The notes beneath the pieces are model-generated. The model was not told the DNA's origin. It was given only the letters and a program-made list of their open reading frames with translations, and did not search any database. A program made the position numbers and the translations under genes. From Candidatus Bathyarchaeota archaeon (lineage in GTDB: Archaea > Thermoproteota > Bathyarchaeia > 40CM-2-53-6 > RBG-13-38-9), in the NCBI GenBank assembly GCA_007050885.1, contig SMYQ01000010.1, positions 1 through 6,296 of the forward strand: a stretch of 6,296 nucleotides of DNA. The letters run 5' to 3'. Of this stretch, positions 1 to 6,296 are shown piece after piece; position 1 is the first letter of the stretch, and the number at the start of each line of letters is the position of its first letter.

Positions 1-34
1 TTATACCAAACTTTCAGAAGACAGACATATATAC

Positions 35-3000
35 CTAAATTCGCGTTTTCGAAGTTATTTCTACTAGTATAAGTGAAAATCTTTTAGACACTGAATTAGT
101 CTCTGAAGTTTTATGTGAGCACGTGCGCGTGCTTAATATTAAAACCAAAAAAAAGACGATAACCATAATTAGAATCAATGAAGCGTTTTCATATTCTGGG
201 ATTGATTCTTCTTCATAAGGAATAGTTTCTGAAGGCATGTAGAAATTTATGGATGAACATGATCCCCAGCTAACATGTAAACCGTATGGAAGATGTTGGG
301 TTCGGAGTCCCGGATGATATACCCCAAAATCATATGTTCCAGCCGTAAGCCAAGCTTCATAAAATCCATCTAAAGAATATGTGAATACTTCACTGTTACC
401 CTGATAAGCAGTTATGCTTGTCCAAGAGAGTGGTTGGCGTTGACGTGTTCTTAGCCAATTAGCCCATGTCACATTTCCTGATAAATATCCTAGTCTTTCA
501 AGACTACCTATCACTTGCACTACCCTTAGGTTGGGCGAATTAATTTCTGCTGTCAGAAATCCATGGTGGTAGTAACCAGGTATACTCGCCCTTATCTGGT
601 ATTTACCCACGTCTAAACCTGAATTGAGCCTTCTGCCACCGTCTGTTGTATCGTAGAAATTCGTCCATAATAGTCGTGGGTTTCCATAGTAGTTATTGAA
701 TCCATAAATTGTAACTTGGACATAAGCGCTGTTTCTGGGGACATAGGTTATATTGGCTGCAACAAATTCTCCAAAATCATCAAAAACCTCGATTCTAACT
801 GGGGTTGCGTCAATATTGTTGATTGGTCGTGCATAAAGCAATTTGTTATCAATTGTTGCGAAATTTTGTTCAGTTTTGAATTTCAATATTAAATCTATTT
901 TTGAGCCTCTATGGAGATATATGGGGGTATCACTCAATGCGCCGAAAGTTACATGAATCATTGTCGGAGGATCATTTTGATCTTGCAGATATCCCAGCGT
1001 ATATAGCCTCAAAATGTATGAGTCAGACTTTAATCCGAGCGCCCTTCCAAAAAATTTGGTACCATCCTCCCGTTGAATCTCTCCGAAGGTTGAAATCGAA
1101 ATACTTTTGCCTATTGATGGTTGAGTGACATAGATAGTGTCTATTAGATCATTTTTGGAGTTTAGGATATCTATTCTTATTTCTGAGTCAGCATGTTCCC
1201 ACTCTTTAGGTATTGATGGTGTCTGCCAGTCAACCGAATAAATGGTGATATCAAATCCGCCCCCCAAGACAATTGCAAAACTTAATTCAACAGCACTATC
1301 ACAGGATTCTCCAATTGTTGCTTCGATAATCATAAGTTGAAAGTATAAGGGAGTCTCTCTATTGGTTAATTCAAGTGTTCGAGCTGAAAAGGCTGAAGTG
1401 AGAGGTTCAGCAGTTGTCGGATAAACCGTTCTTAGCTCTGGAGAACCAATGATTAGTGAATTCAGTACGATGAAATCCATGGTTCGATTCATGAATAACG
1501 CATTAATCTTGTATGTTCCAGTCAATAGACCTCTATCAAATGAATAGACCCATGCTGTACGCTTACCCTGATCTGACATGAGTCTATTCCAGATGTCAAT
1601 ACCCTCGACCTGCATAGTGAAGCTGCTAGATCCTATTGGGACCTTGGAAACATTAAAACCAACAACTGCCCCTGTTGCATCCAACACTTCAAGATAAAGA
1701 TATCCACCTATAGTTGTGGGTGCAGCGTTCTCACCTGGTTCATTTTGGAAATGGACAGTAATCTTGAAGTGACTTGTTCTATGTAGGTCGAAGATTACAT
1801 GATTATCTTTTGTGTTGTTTCCGAAATGGACTATTGTCGGGTCAAATTGAACATATTTTGTGACGTGTGCTTTGACATAATAATCTCCAGGTGGGAGGCC
1901 TGATGTATAGTTTGCATAGTCTTGGGGTATATGACCATCAAATAATACTTCTCGCTTAATCGAGAAATCATAATTGTCACTTGTTGGGTCAAGAGTATCT
2001 CGTGGTCTGAAAATTAGAAGTGTTTTATCAAAGAGTTTCAAAGGAGAGCTTGCAACAATATTTTCATTGATGTCGGTGACATCAATTTTTATTACCCGCC
2101 TGACTTGGAAACCAGTTAAATTATACGCATATCCCCAAGGAGTTTTCTCAAATTGACATTTGGAAAATACTGTCCCAGAAACATTTACTCCTTCATTCAT
2201 GTAGAAATCTATGTGTTCTACACCTTGATCTGGGGCAACATTTACTGCATACCAGAAGTTTTTCGGATAATATCCAGCGGCATGAACAGTAATGTTGTAT
2301 GTGGCTGCCGCTAGTCCATAGAGCGTATATCTACCAGCGGTAGAATTGAAATATGCTTGGGCCTGTACTTTTTTTCCTTCAGCAGTTGTTCCTTCAGCAT
2401 ATATTTTACCACCGTACCCTTCAGGCAGGAGTACTGTACCATCCGGATATACTGAAGAGTCTAATGGTTTCCCATATAGATCAGGTTTACCTAAATCTCC
2501 ATATCTAATTGTGCCTGAAACATAAGAGGGATTTAGAGCGGCACTTACAACTATTGTTGGAAAATTGTTAGAGCCTATAGAGTACGTCCTTCCTCTAATA
2601 TTGATAAAGACTTTGAAAAAATATCTTCCAGCTACTTCTGGTGAAGTTACATTGAAGATTCTAATATATTGTGTTTTGTTTTCGATGAATACTCTATTCT
2701 TTACATCCTGATTGGATTTTGTTATATTAAGATTAGAGATGCTTAGAATTGACCAGTTGGGAGCTATAGGATCATTTGAGAAGGCGTTGAAAAGAGATAT
2801 GCTTGATGGTCTGTAATCATTGGTATAGCTTGTCCATACTGATTCTACTCCATTATTTATAGTGAATTCTGGAGGGATATAGACAGATATAGACTTTCGA
2901 ATGCTATCTGTGTCTTCTTCGCTAGTGTAGTTGTATGTTGTTAAGGTCAGATTGAAAAGCAACTCACCAGTAGAATTTGTTAAGATAGTGCTGTTGGGAT

Positions 3001-3160
3001 AGTTTAGCTTTACAATATCTTCATTTGGAAAGCCTTCACCTAATTTGTAATCGTATTTACCGGGAGAAACATCGACAGTGTCAGAAGCATTTACTAACGA
3101 TATTTGGAGAAGTGCAAGGAGGAGTAGAAGGATAAGAGATCTCTTCTTTAAGACCCACAA
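35..3160 (-). CDS. Large secreted multi-domain protein with carboxypeptidase-regulatory-like modules and C-terminal membrane anchor
   Basis: I recognise the architecture, not a specific function. The 1041 residues begin with a signal peptide (basic KKR, then a leucine-rich core at 9-19, likely cleavage near N24-A25). An N-terminal beta domain spans about 28-207. Carboxypeptidase-regulatory-like/Ig-like modules follow, the clearest at about 212-320 (VSGTIRYGD, then GRYTLYGLAAATYNITVHAAGYY). Related G-x-Y-x-(I/V) strand-end motifs recur near 421, 544, 708, 848 and 938. The anchor is a TM at about 994-1010. About nineteen N-X-S/T sequons are present, eight of them before residue 175. No metal-binding, protease or glycosidase motif is visible. 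The start is TTG with GGGGGAG 7 bases upstream. The gene lies 37 bases after the CARDB-type gene and is last in the visible operon. A 31-residue polar/basic tail follows the TM and is unusual. The protein could be an S-layer-associated scaffold, adhesin, or transporter partner or client. Confidence 0.85.
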   Translation of the reverse strand: MWVLKKRSLILLLLLALLQISLVNASDTVDVSPGKYDYKLGEGFPNEDIVKLNYPNSTILTNSTGELLFNLTLTTYNYTSEEDTDSIRKSISVYIPPEFTINNGVESVWTSYTNDYRPSSISLFNAFSNDPIAPNWSILSISNLNITKSNQDVKNRVFIENKTQYIRIFNVTSPEVAGRYFFKVFINIRGRTYSIGSNNFPTIVVSAALNPSYVSGTIRYGDLGKPDLYGKPLDSSVYPDGTVLLPEGYGGKIYAEGTTAEGKKVQAQAYFNSTAGRYTLYGLAAATYNITVHAAGYYPKNFWYAVNVAPDQGVEHIDFYMNEGVNVSGTVFSKCQFEKTPWGYAYNLTGFQVRRVIKIDVTDINENIVASSPLKLFDKTLLIFRPRDTLDPTSDNYDFSIKREVLFDGHIPQDYANYTSGLPPGDYYVKAHVTKYVQFDPTIVHFGNNTKDNHVIFDLHRTSHFKITVHFQNEPGENAAPTTIGGYLYLEVLDATGAVVGFNVSKVPIGSSSFTMQVEGIDIWNRLMSDQGKRTAWVYSFDRGLLTGTYKINALFMNRTMDFIVLNSLIIGSPELRTVYPTTAEPLTSAFSARTLELTNRETPLYFQLMIIEATIGESCDSAVELSFAIVLGGGFDITIYSVDWQTPSIPKEWEHADSEIRIDILNSKNDLIDTIYVTQPSIGKSISISTFGEIQREDGTKFFGRALGLKSDSYILRLYTLGYLQDQNDPPTMIHVTFGALSDTPIYLHRGSKIDLILKFKTEQNFATIDNKLLYARPINNIDATPVRIEVFDDFGEFVAANITYVPRNSAYVQVTIYGFNNYYGNPRLLWTNFYDTTDGGRRLNSGLDVGKYQIRASIPGYYHHGFLTAEINSPNLRVVQVIGSLERLGYLSGNVTWANWLRTRQRQPLSWTSITAYQGNSEVFTYSLDGFYEAWLTAGTYDFGVYHPGLRTQHLPYGLHVSWGSCSSINFYMPSETIPYEEESIPEYENASLILIMVIVFFLVLILSTRTCSHKTSETNSVSKRFSLILVEITSKTRI
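118..133 (-). other. GC-rich hairpin inside the 3' end of the large surface gene
   Basis: AGCACG at 118-123 and CGTGCT at 128-133 form a perfect 6-pair stem with a 4-base loop, in otherwise AT-rich sequence. In the transcript it follows the membrane-helix codons and an eight-U run (147-154). That order is the reverse of a bacterial intrinsic terminator. It encodes part of residues 1010-1015. Its role, if any, is unknown. Confidence 0.45.
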
Positions 3161-3167
3161 AACAATA

Positions 3168-3174
3168 CTCCCCC
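3168..3174 (-). promoter_or_regulatory. Shine-Dalgarno site of the large surface protein
   Basis: GGGGGAG on the minus strand ends 7 bases before the TTG at 3160. It is the strongest ribosome binding site in the window and decides the TTG start. No ATG or GTG lies in frame close by, and a start further inside would remove the signal peptide. Confidence 0.75.
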
Positions 3175-3197
3175 AGCTTTATGGAAATGTTAGAGAA

Positions 3198-4184
3198 TTA
3201 GGCCGGAAACTCTTCTGACTCAATGCCCCTTTTAGATAGCCTCTTTATCAGTATAGCTACTAATAAAATGAAAATGATCATGCCGATTATTACGAAAAGG
3301 AGATTTTGCCTTATAATTCCAATTATCTTTTCAGAGGTACTCGGGGATTCTAGTATTTGTGTTTTGAAGATGTAAACCGTTAACTCTTTTTCAATCGAAT
3401 ATGTCTTTGATTCTTGGTCTTGGTATTCGATTTTTATTAGAATTGTATGATTTCCATCTTTCGCTTGGGGACTTGTTTTCGTTTCTAATGTGAAGGGAGC
3501 CGGAGAGTTTGGATCGACTTCGCCTAGATAACTGGTGCTTTCAGGTTGTAAGATTAAAATTGGGTTTGGAATTATTGTAACATTTGTAAACATTGCTGGA
3601 ACATTTCCCTTATTTAATAGACTCCCAGTTACGGTAATTGTAGATCCTGTATCTCCAGGAACAACATTGTCTCTTGTTCTTTCGTTGTCTTCATATACAG
3701 GTTCAATCTCAACAATGAAATCATAAACGATCATGATTATCTGACCTTTTGCATAGAACCCTATTGTATGAGTCTCAGAAGACGGAGAGATATAACCAAG
3801 TCTTGTGTATGATATTGAAATGTCTGCAGGATACGCGTTGCCTGCAGCGCTCTCGGTCACATAAATTAGAGGGTTTATTGTGACATTTTCGCCCATGCCT
3901 ATTCTTTCAAATTTCCAATTACTTGCACCAATTACAACAGGTGAGATCGTGGTCGTCTGCGATTGTGGAAAACTAACGCTAACATCGACGTCATATATCG
4001 GTTCAAACTCGTTAAAGATGGTGATGACAACAGTTGTGTTAAATCCTGCATTCAGAGTTGTAGGCTCTCCCATAATATCTAATCTTGTTTGCTGTCCTGT
4101 AACATCTGTTTTTAGATTAAAAAGAGATATTGAGAGAACTAGAAAGATCACATAAATTACATTCACATTTTTCAAATGTTTCAA
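3198..4184 (-). CDS. Secreted membrane-anchored CARDB/COG1361-type Ig-like protein
   Basis: This 328-residue envelope protein has a hydrophobic signal segment at about 9-23, with likely cleavage near residues 28-32. Two beta-sandwich modules follow, at about 33-148 and 150-272. A single TM lies at about 293-313, with a short cytoplasmic tail KRLSKRGIESEEFPA. The second module carries PGDTGSTITVTGSLLNKGNVPA (quoted from 176), the wording typical of CARDB/NEW3-like adhesion folds in archaeal COG1361 proteins. Four N-X-S/T sequons (N49, N100, N201, N245) suit an external, possibly glycosylated, domain. There is no lipobox and no enzyme motif. The gene starts at TTG. AAGGA sits 7 bases upstream and overlaps the permease stop, and no in-frame ATG is available near the start, so TTG is well supported. 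Proteins of this type often lie beside MacB-like transporters in archaea. A role as external adaptor or substrate-binding partner is inference. Confidence 0.85.
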   Translation of the reverse strand: MKHLKNVNVIYVIFLVLSISLFNLKTDVTGQQTRLDIMGEPTTLNAGFNTTVVITIFNEFEPIYDVDVSVSFPQSQTTTISPVVIGASNWKFERIGMGENVTINPLIYVTESAAGNAYPADISISYTRLGYISPSSETHTIGFYAKGQIIMIVYDFIVEIEPVYEDNERTRDNVVPGDTGSTITVTGSLLNKGNVPAMFTNVTIIPNPILILQPESTSYLGEVDPNSPAPFTLETKTSPQAKDGNHTILIKIEYQDQESKTYSIEKELTVYIFKTQILESPSTSEKIIGIIRQNLLFVIIGMIIFILLVAILIKRLSKRGIESEEFPA

Positions 4185-4191
4185 CTTGAAT

Positions 4192-4196
4192 TCCTT
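4192..4196 (-). promoter_or_regulatory. Shine-Dalgarno site of the CARDB-type gene, overlapping the permease stop
   Basis: AAGGA ends 7 bases before the TTG at 4184 and shares bases with the TAA stop of the permease. This supports the TTG start and suggests translational coupling between permease and external protein. Confidence 0.7.
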
Positions 4197-5442
4197 ACTC
4201 TTTTCTTAAAGCCTCAATTGGAGTGAGTTTAGATGCTCGCCAAGCAGGATATAGTCCTGCCATAATGCTAAGTGTAAACGATATGATAAAAATCTGTATA
4301 AGATTCATTGGTACAAAATAAGGAGTAAAGGATATTCCACCTCTTCCAAAAGGCATGAGCGCAATCAGTGCATACGCTCCACCAAGACCAAGTAGTAGTC
4401 CCAATAATCCACCAATTAAACCGATTGTCATAGATTCAGAGAGAAACATGAAAAGTATGTTTCTTTTTCCATATCCTAGGGCTTTCAATAAACCTATTTC
4501 ACGAGTTCTTTCCATAACAGACGTGTAAAGCGTAGTAATTATTCCAACTGCCCCAACAAACATTGAAACTCCTGCTATTGCTGATATGAATCCAGTGAAG
4601 GCTCCTAAAGATTCTTGTATAGTACTAGTTATCGCCTTAGGCGAGGTAATTCCAATGTTCTTTCCATAGATTTTTCTGATATTCTCTTCTATATCATCAT
4701 TCTCTTCGGGATCTCTAGTGATTGCATAGATGCCATCGTAGGATCCACCTTTATCGAATAAAGCATTGGCTACCGATGGTGAGATATAGGCCTGATTGTC
4801 AGTCTGAAGGTTACCTAGCTCCTCGATGATTCCTCTCACTTGAAAACTCTTTGTCTCTGTTACAGTTTTTTCTGCACCCATTTCAGTTTCTACCGTCGTA
4901 TATTCGATCGATATTGTTTGCCCTCTCTTTGCAAAGGGCCTATCTAGATCGGATGGATGAGCAACATTATAACCCAACAATATACCCACAGAATCTTGAG
5001 CCGACACATATGATCCTGACTCAAGACTGATCTTTGGTGCAATATACTTTAACTTGTTTTGATCTATACCAACTACGCTCACGGTTTTTTCTTCACCTGC
5101 TGATTTCAAAGATGCAACACCAGAGACATAAGGAACTGCATACGTTACTCCATGAATCTTCTCTATTGTTTGAACAGTGTCAGATGTAAGTTTCATCGTA
5201 GTACTGGATGATTGCGGTCTACCAAAACCACCTCCACCTCCTGAAGGAGTAATAATTAAAACATTTGCACCGAGCGATCCAAACTGTTCTGTAAAAAAAT
5301 TGTCCATACCTCCACTCAGACCATGTACAGAAGTCATTAATGCTGCTCCTATGATCACCATCATTATTGTAAGCCCTGATCTAAGCTTTCGTTCTTTAAG
5401 TGCCGCAAATGATAATCCTACCAGTTCAAAAATACTCTTCAT
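4195..5442 (-). CDS. ABC transporter permease, FtsX/MacB family
   Basis: This is the membrane subunit of a MacB-type transporter. The 415 residues follow the classic plan: a short basic cytoplasmic start, TM1 at about 22-45, a large external domain at about 46-277 (MacB periplasmic core type), TM2 at about 281-309, TM3 at about 329-362 and TM4 at about 380-400. Family hallmarks are the ERTREIGLLKALG coupling segment at 311-323, just after TM2, and the C-terminal GLYPAWRASKLTPIEALRKE at 396-415. With one permease gene and one ATPase gene, a homodimer with two ATPases is expected. The ATPase is separate, unlike E. coli MacB, where the two are fused. A glycine run at 68-72 lies in the external domain soon after TM1. 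The ATG is 8 bases after the ATPase stop, with a GGGAG 14 bases upstream inside the ATPase end. Export, lipid or lipoprotein extraction, or mechanotransmission are all possible for this family, and the sequence does not decide. Confidence 0.95.
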   Translation of the reverse strand: MKSIFELVGLSFAALKERKLRSGLTIMMVIIGAALMTSVHGLSGGMDNFFTEQFGSLGANVLIITPSGGGGGFGRPQSSSTTMKLTSDTVQTIEKIHGVTYAVPYVSGVASLKSAGEEKTVSVVGIDQNKLKYIAPKISLESGSYVSAQDSVGILLGYNVAHPSDLDRPFAKRGQTISIEYTTVETEMGAEKTVTETKSFQVRGIIEELGNLQTDNQAYISPSVANALFDKGGSYDGIYAITRDPEENDDIEENIRKIYGKNIGITSPKAITSTIQESLGAFTGFISAIAGVSMFVGAVGIITTLYTSVMERTREIGLLKALGYGKRNILFMFLSESMTIGLIGGLLGLLLGLGGAYALIALMPFGRGGISFTPYFVPMNLIQIFIISFTLSIMAGLYPAWRASKLTPIEALRKE

Positions 5443-5450
5443 GATTTCTG

Positions 5451-6248
5451 TTATTTCTCCCGATACTCATTAATCGATTTAGTAGATGCACTATTTTGTT
5501 CAGCAGAGGTATTGTGGAAAACTAGTCCAGGCGTCTCTTTTTCTACAATACCGTCTCTGAGGTGTAGAATTCGCTCTGTCTTATCAGCCAATTCAATATT
5601 GTGAGTGACTATTACAATTGTTGCTTTTCTCTCTTCATTAACTTTAAGGAGAAGATTTCCTATCTCCTGACCAGTTTTACTGTCAAGATTTCCAGTAGGC
5701 TCATCAGCAAGAATGAATGTCGGGTCATTGATTAGCGCTCTTGCGATCGCAACCCTTTGTTGTTCTCCTCCGCTGAGTTCTGTAGGTTTTCTATTGGCTT
5801 TCCCACGTAAACCAACCATATCAAGTAATTCATTGGCACGTCGTCTTCTGATTGTCCTTGGAATTCCTCTTATTATTGCAGGTAACTCAATGTTTTTTGT
5901 AACTGTAGATCTATTGATCAGATTATAGGATTGAAAGATGAAACCTATCTTTCTGTTACGAAATCTAGATAATGCTTCATCCTTTAGCCTTGCAATATTT
6001 ATTCCATCAATGATTATCTTTCCACTGGTAGGTCTATCTAAGGCACCCAGCAAATTGAGTATAGTAGATTTTCCGCTACCTGAAGGCCCTATAATAGAGA
6101 CGATCTCACCATTCCTAACTTTCAAGTTAACACCGCGTAAAGCGTGAACCTTGACCATCTTCCCCATGATGAATATTTTTTTTAGATCTACTAGTTCAAT
6201 TGCTAATTCATTTGTTCGATTCATCATGTTGGACATCATTTTTAGCAT
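5451..6248 (-). CDS. ABC transporter ATP-binding protein, MacB/LolD-type
   Basis: This is the cytoplasmic ATPase that powers the permease encoded next to it. The 265-residue protein shows every catalytic motif of an ABC ATPase: a probable A-loop aromatic F26, Walker A GPSGSGKS at 54-61, Q-loop Q106 in FIFQSYNL, signature LSGGEQQ at 158-164, Walker B ILADEP at 179-184 with D182 and E183, D-loop NLDS at 187-190 and switch H216. The order and wording match the MacB/LolD/BceA family, which pairs with FtsX-like permeases. The usual length is about 225-235, and the surplus is a polar Ser/Asn-rich C-terminal tail (about 237-265) plus a short N-terminal leader. An in-frame TGA directly precedes the ATG. 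Mets at residues 1, 4, 5, 8 and 9 make the exact start uncertain. A GTGA lies 9 bases before M4 but abuts M1. The family is certain, the substrate unknown. Confidence 0.96.
   Translation of the reverse strand: MLKMMSNMMNRTNELAIELVDLKKIFIMGKMVKVHALRGVNLKVRNGEIVSIIGPSGSGKSTILNLLGALDRPTSGKIIIDGINIARLKDEALSRFRNRKIGFIFQSYNLINRSTVTKNIELPAIIRGIPRTIRRRRANELLDMVGLRGKANRKPTELSGGEQQRVAIARALINDPTFILADEPTGNLDSKTGQEIGNLLLKVNEERKATIVIVTHNIELADKTERILHLRDGIVEKETPGLVFHNTSAEQNSASTKSINEYREK
5457..5461 (-). promoter_or_regulatory. Possible Shine-Dalgarno site of the permease
   Basis: GGGAG lies inside the last codons of the ATPase gene, 14 bases before the permease ATG. That spacing is longer than usual, so coupling from the upstream gene may matter more than this site alone. 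Confidence 0.4.
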
Positions 6249-6265
6249 TCACTTACTCAGTGGAC

Positions 6266-6275
6266 TAATTATATT
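6266..6275 (-). promoter_or_regulatory. Possible archaeal TATA box ahead of the operon
   Basis: The minus strand reads AATATAATTA here, centred roughly 22 bases before the first ATG of the ATPase. An archaeal TATA box usually centres about 26 bases before the transcription start, so the transcript would begin at or just inside the first codons. That would fit leaderless translation or a start at one of the inner Mets. No clear BRE is visible and only 48 bases of flank are available, so this is a weak call. The 48 bases contain no other gene that I can support. Confidence 0.25.
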
Positions 6276-6296
6276 CAGTGGTTTGAGAATTATTCA

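Noticed and set aside
1..34. Terminator or start of a further gene downstream of the operon
   Set aside because: The 34 bases after the TAG have no T-rich tract and no stem, and the only ATG there hits a stop within a few codons.
118..154. Intrinsic terminator formed by the hairpin and the homopolymer run
   Set aside because: On the minus strand the U run precedes the hairpin, and on the plus strand the run after the hairpin is A, not T. Neither fits a stem-then-U terminator, and both lie within coding sequence.
35..190. Archaeosortase-type PGF-CTERM anchor on the large protein
   Set aside because: No PGF or similar tripeptide precedes the TM segment, and the long tail after it does not fit a sorting signal.
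901..1128. 75-codon plus-strand reading frame
   Set aside because: It lies wholly inside the large surface gene on the opposite strand, has no SD or domain, and reads as a shadow of an obviously real protein.
3535..4155. Plus-strand frames of 63 and 91 codons opposite the CARDB-type gene
   Set aside because: They have no SD, no family resemblance and complete overlap with a well-supported gene.
5177..5473. 98-codon plus-strand frame with a proline run
   Set aside because: The prolines are the antisense of the permease glycine codons. It covers the permease start, TM1 and the end of the ATPase gene, so it is a shadow frame.
5713..6147. Two plus-strand frames of about 70 codons with hydrophobic stretches
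   Set aside because: They are antisense to the Walker and signature regions of the ATPase. The hydrophobic look comes from the complement of charged and polar codons.
6249..6296. Tail of an upstream gene
   Set aside because: One frame is open for 15 codons before the TGA at 6249-6251, but it is closed by another TGA at the window edge. Nothing recognisable is encoded.

Overview
The window looks like a piece of an uncultured archaeal genome, clearly AT-rich. The support is inferential. The envelope proteins are of the COG1361/CARDB S-layer-like and carboxypeptidase-regulatory-like types that are common beside ABC transporters in archaeal genomes such as Bathyarchaeia. Many N-X-S/T sequons are present. 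Single-membrane anchoring is used, with no outer-membrane partner. Two of the four genes start at TTG behind purine-rich Shine-Dalgarno sites. I cannot assign a genus, and Bathyarchaeia is only a guess from protein style.

All four real genes lie on the minus strand, so the operon reads from the right edge to the left. In transcription order they are: (1) a MacB/LolD-type ABC ATPase at 6248-5451; (2) its four-helix FtsX/MacB-type permease at 5442-4195, 8 bases later; (3) a secreted, C-terminally anchored protein with two Ig-like CARDB-type domains at 4184-3198, 10 bases later; (4) a 1041-residue secreted, multi-domain, C-terminally anchored beta-sandwich protein at 3160-35, 37 bases later. The gaps hold no terminator or promoter that I can see, so one transcript is likely. 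Nearly all of the window is coding. The only flanks are 48 bases on the right, with a weak TATA-like box, and 34 bases on the left.

Working model (inference): the ATPase and permease form a homodimeric type VII ABC machine of the MacB/LolCDE class. In bacteria such machines move or extract envelope substrates, or transmit mechanical force, with the help of an adaptor such as MacA. Here no adaptor of that kind is encoded. The two membrane-anchored Ig-like proteins occupy the operon positions where one would be expected, and they may act as external partners, adaptors or clients. No substrate can be read from the sequence. The large last protein has no recognisable catalytic motif and is the least understood part.

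The main oddities are the cassette itself, the two TTG starts, an eight-T run inside the last membrane helix of the large protein followed by a GC-rich hairpin and an unusual tail, and an SD-like repeat inside the permease gene. I see no RNA genes, CRISPR array, insertion sequence or plasmid/phage hallmark.
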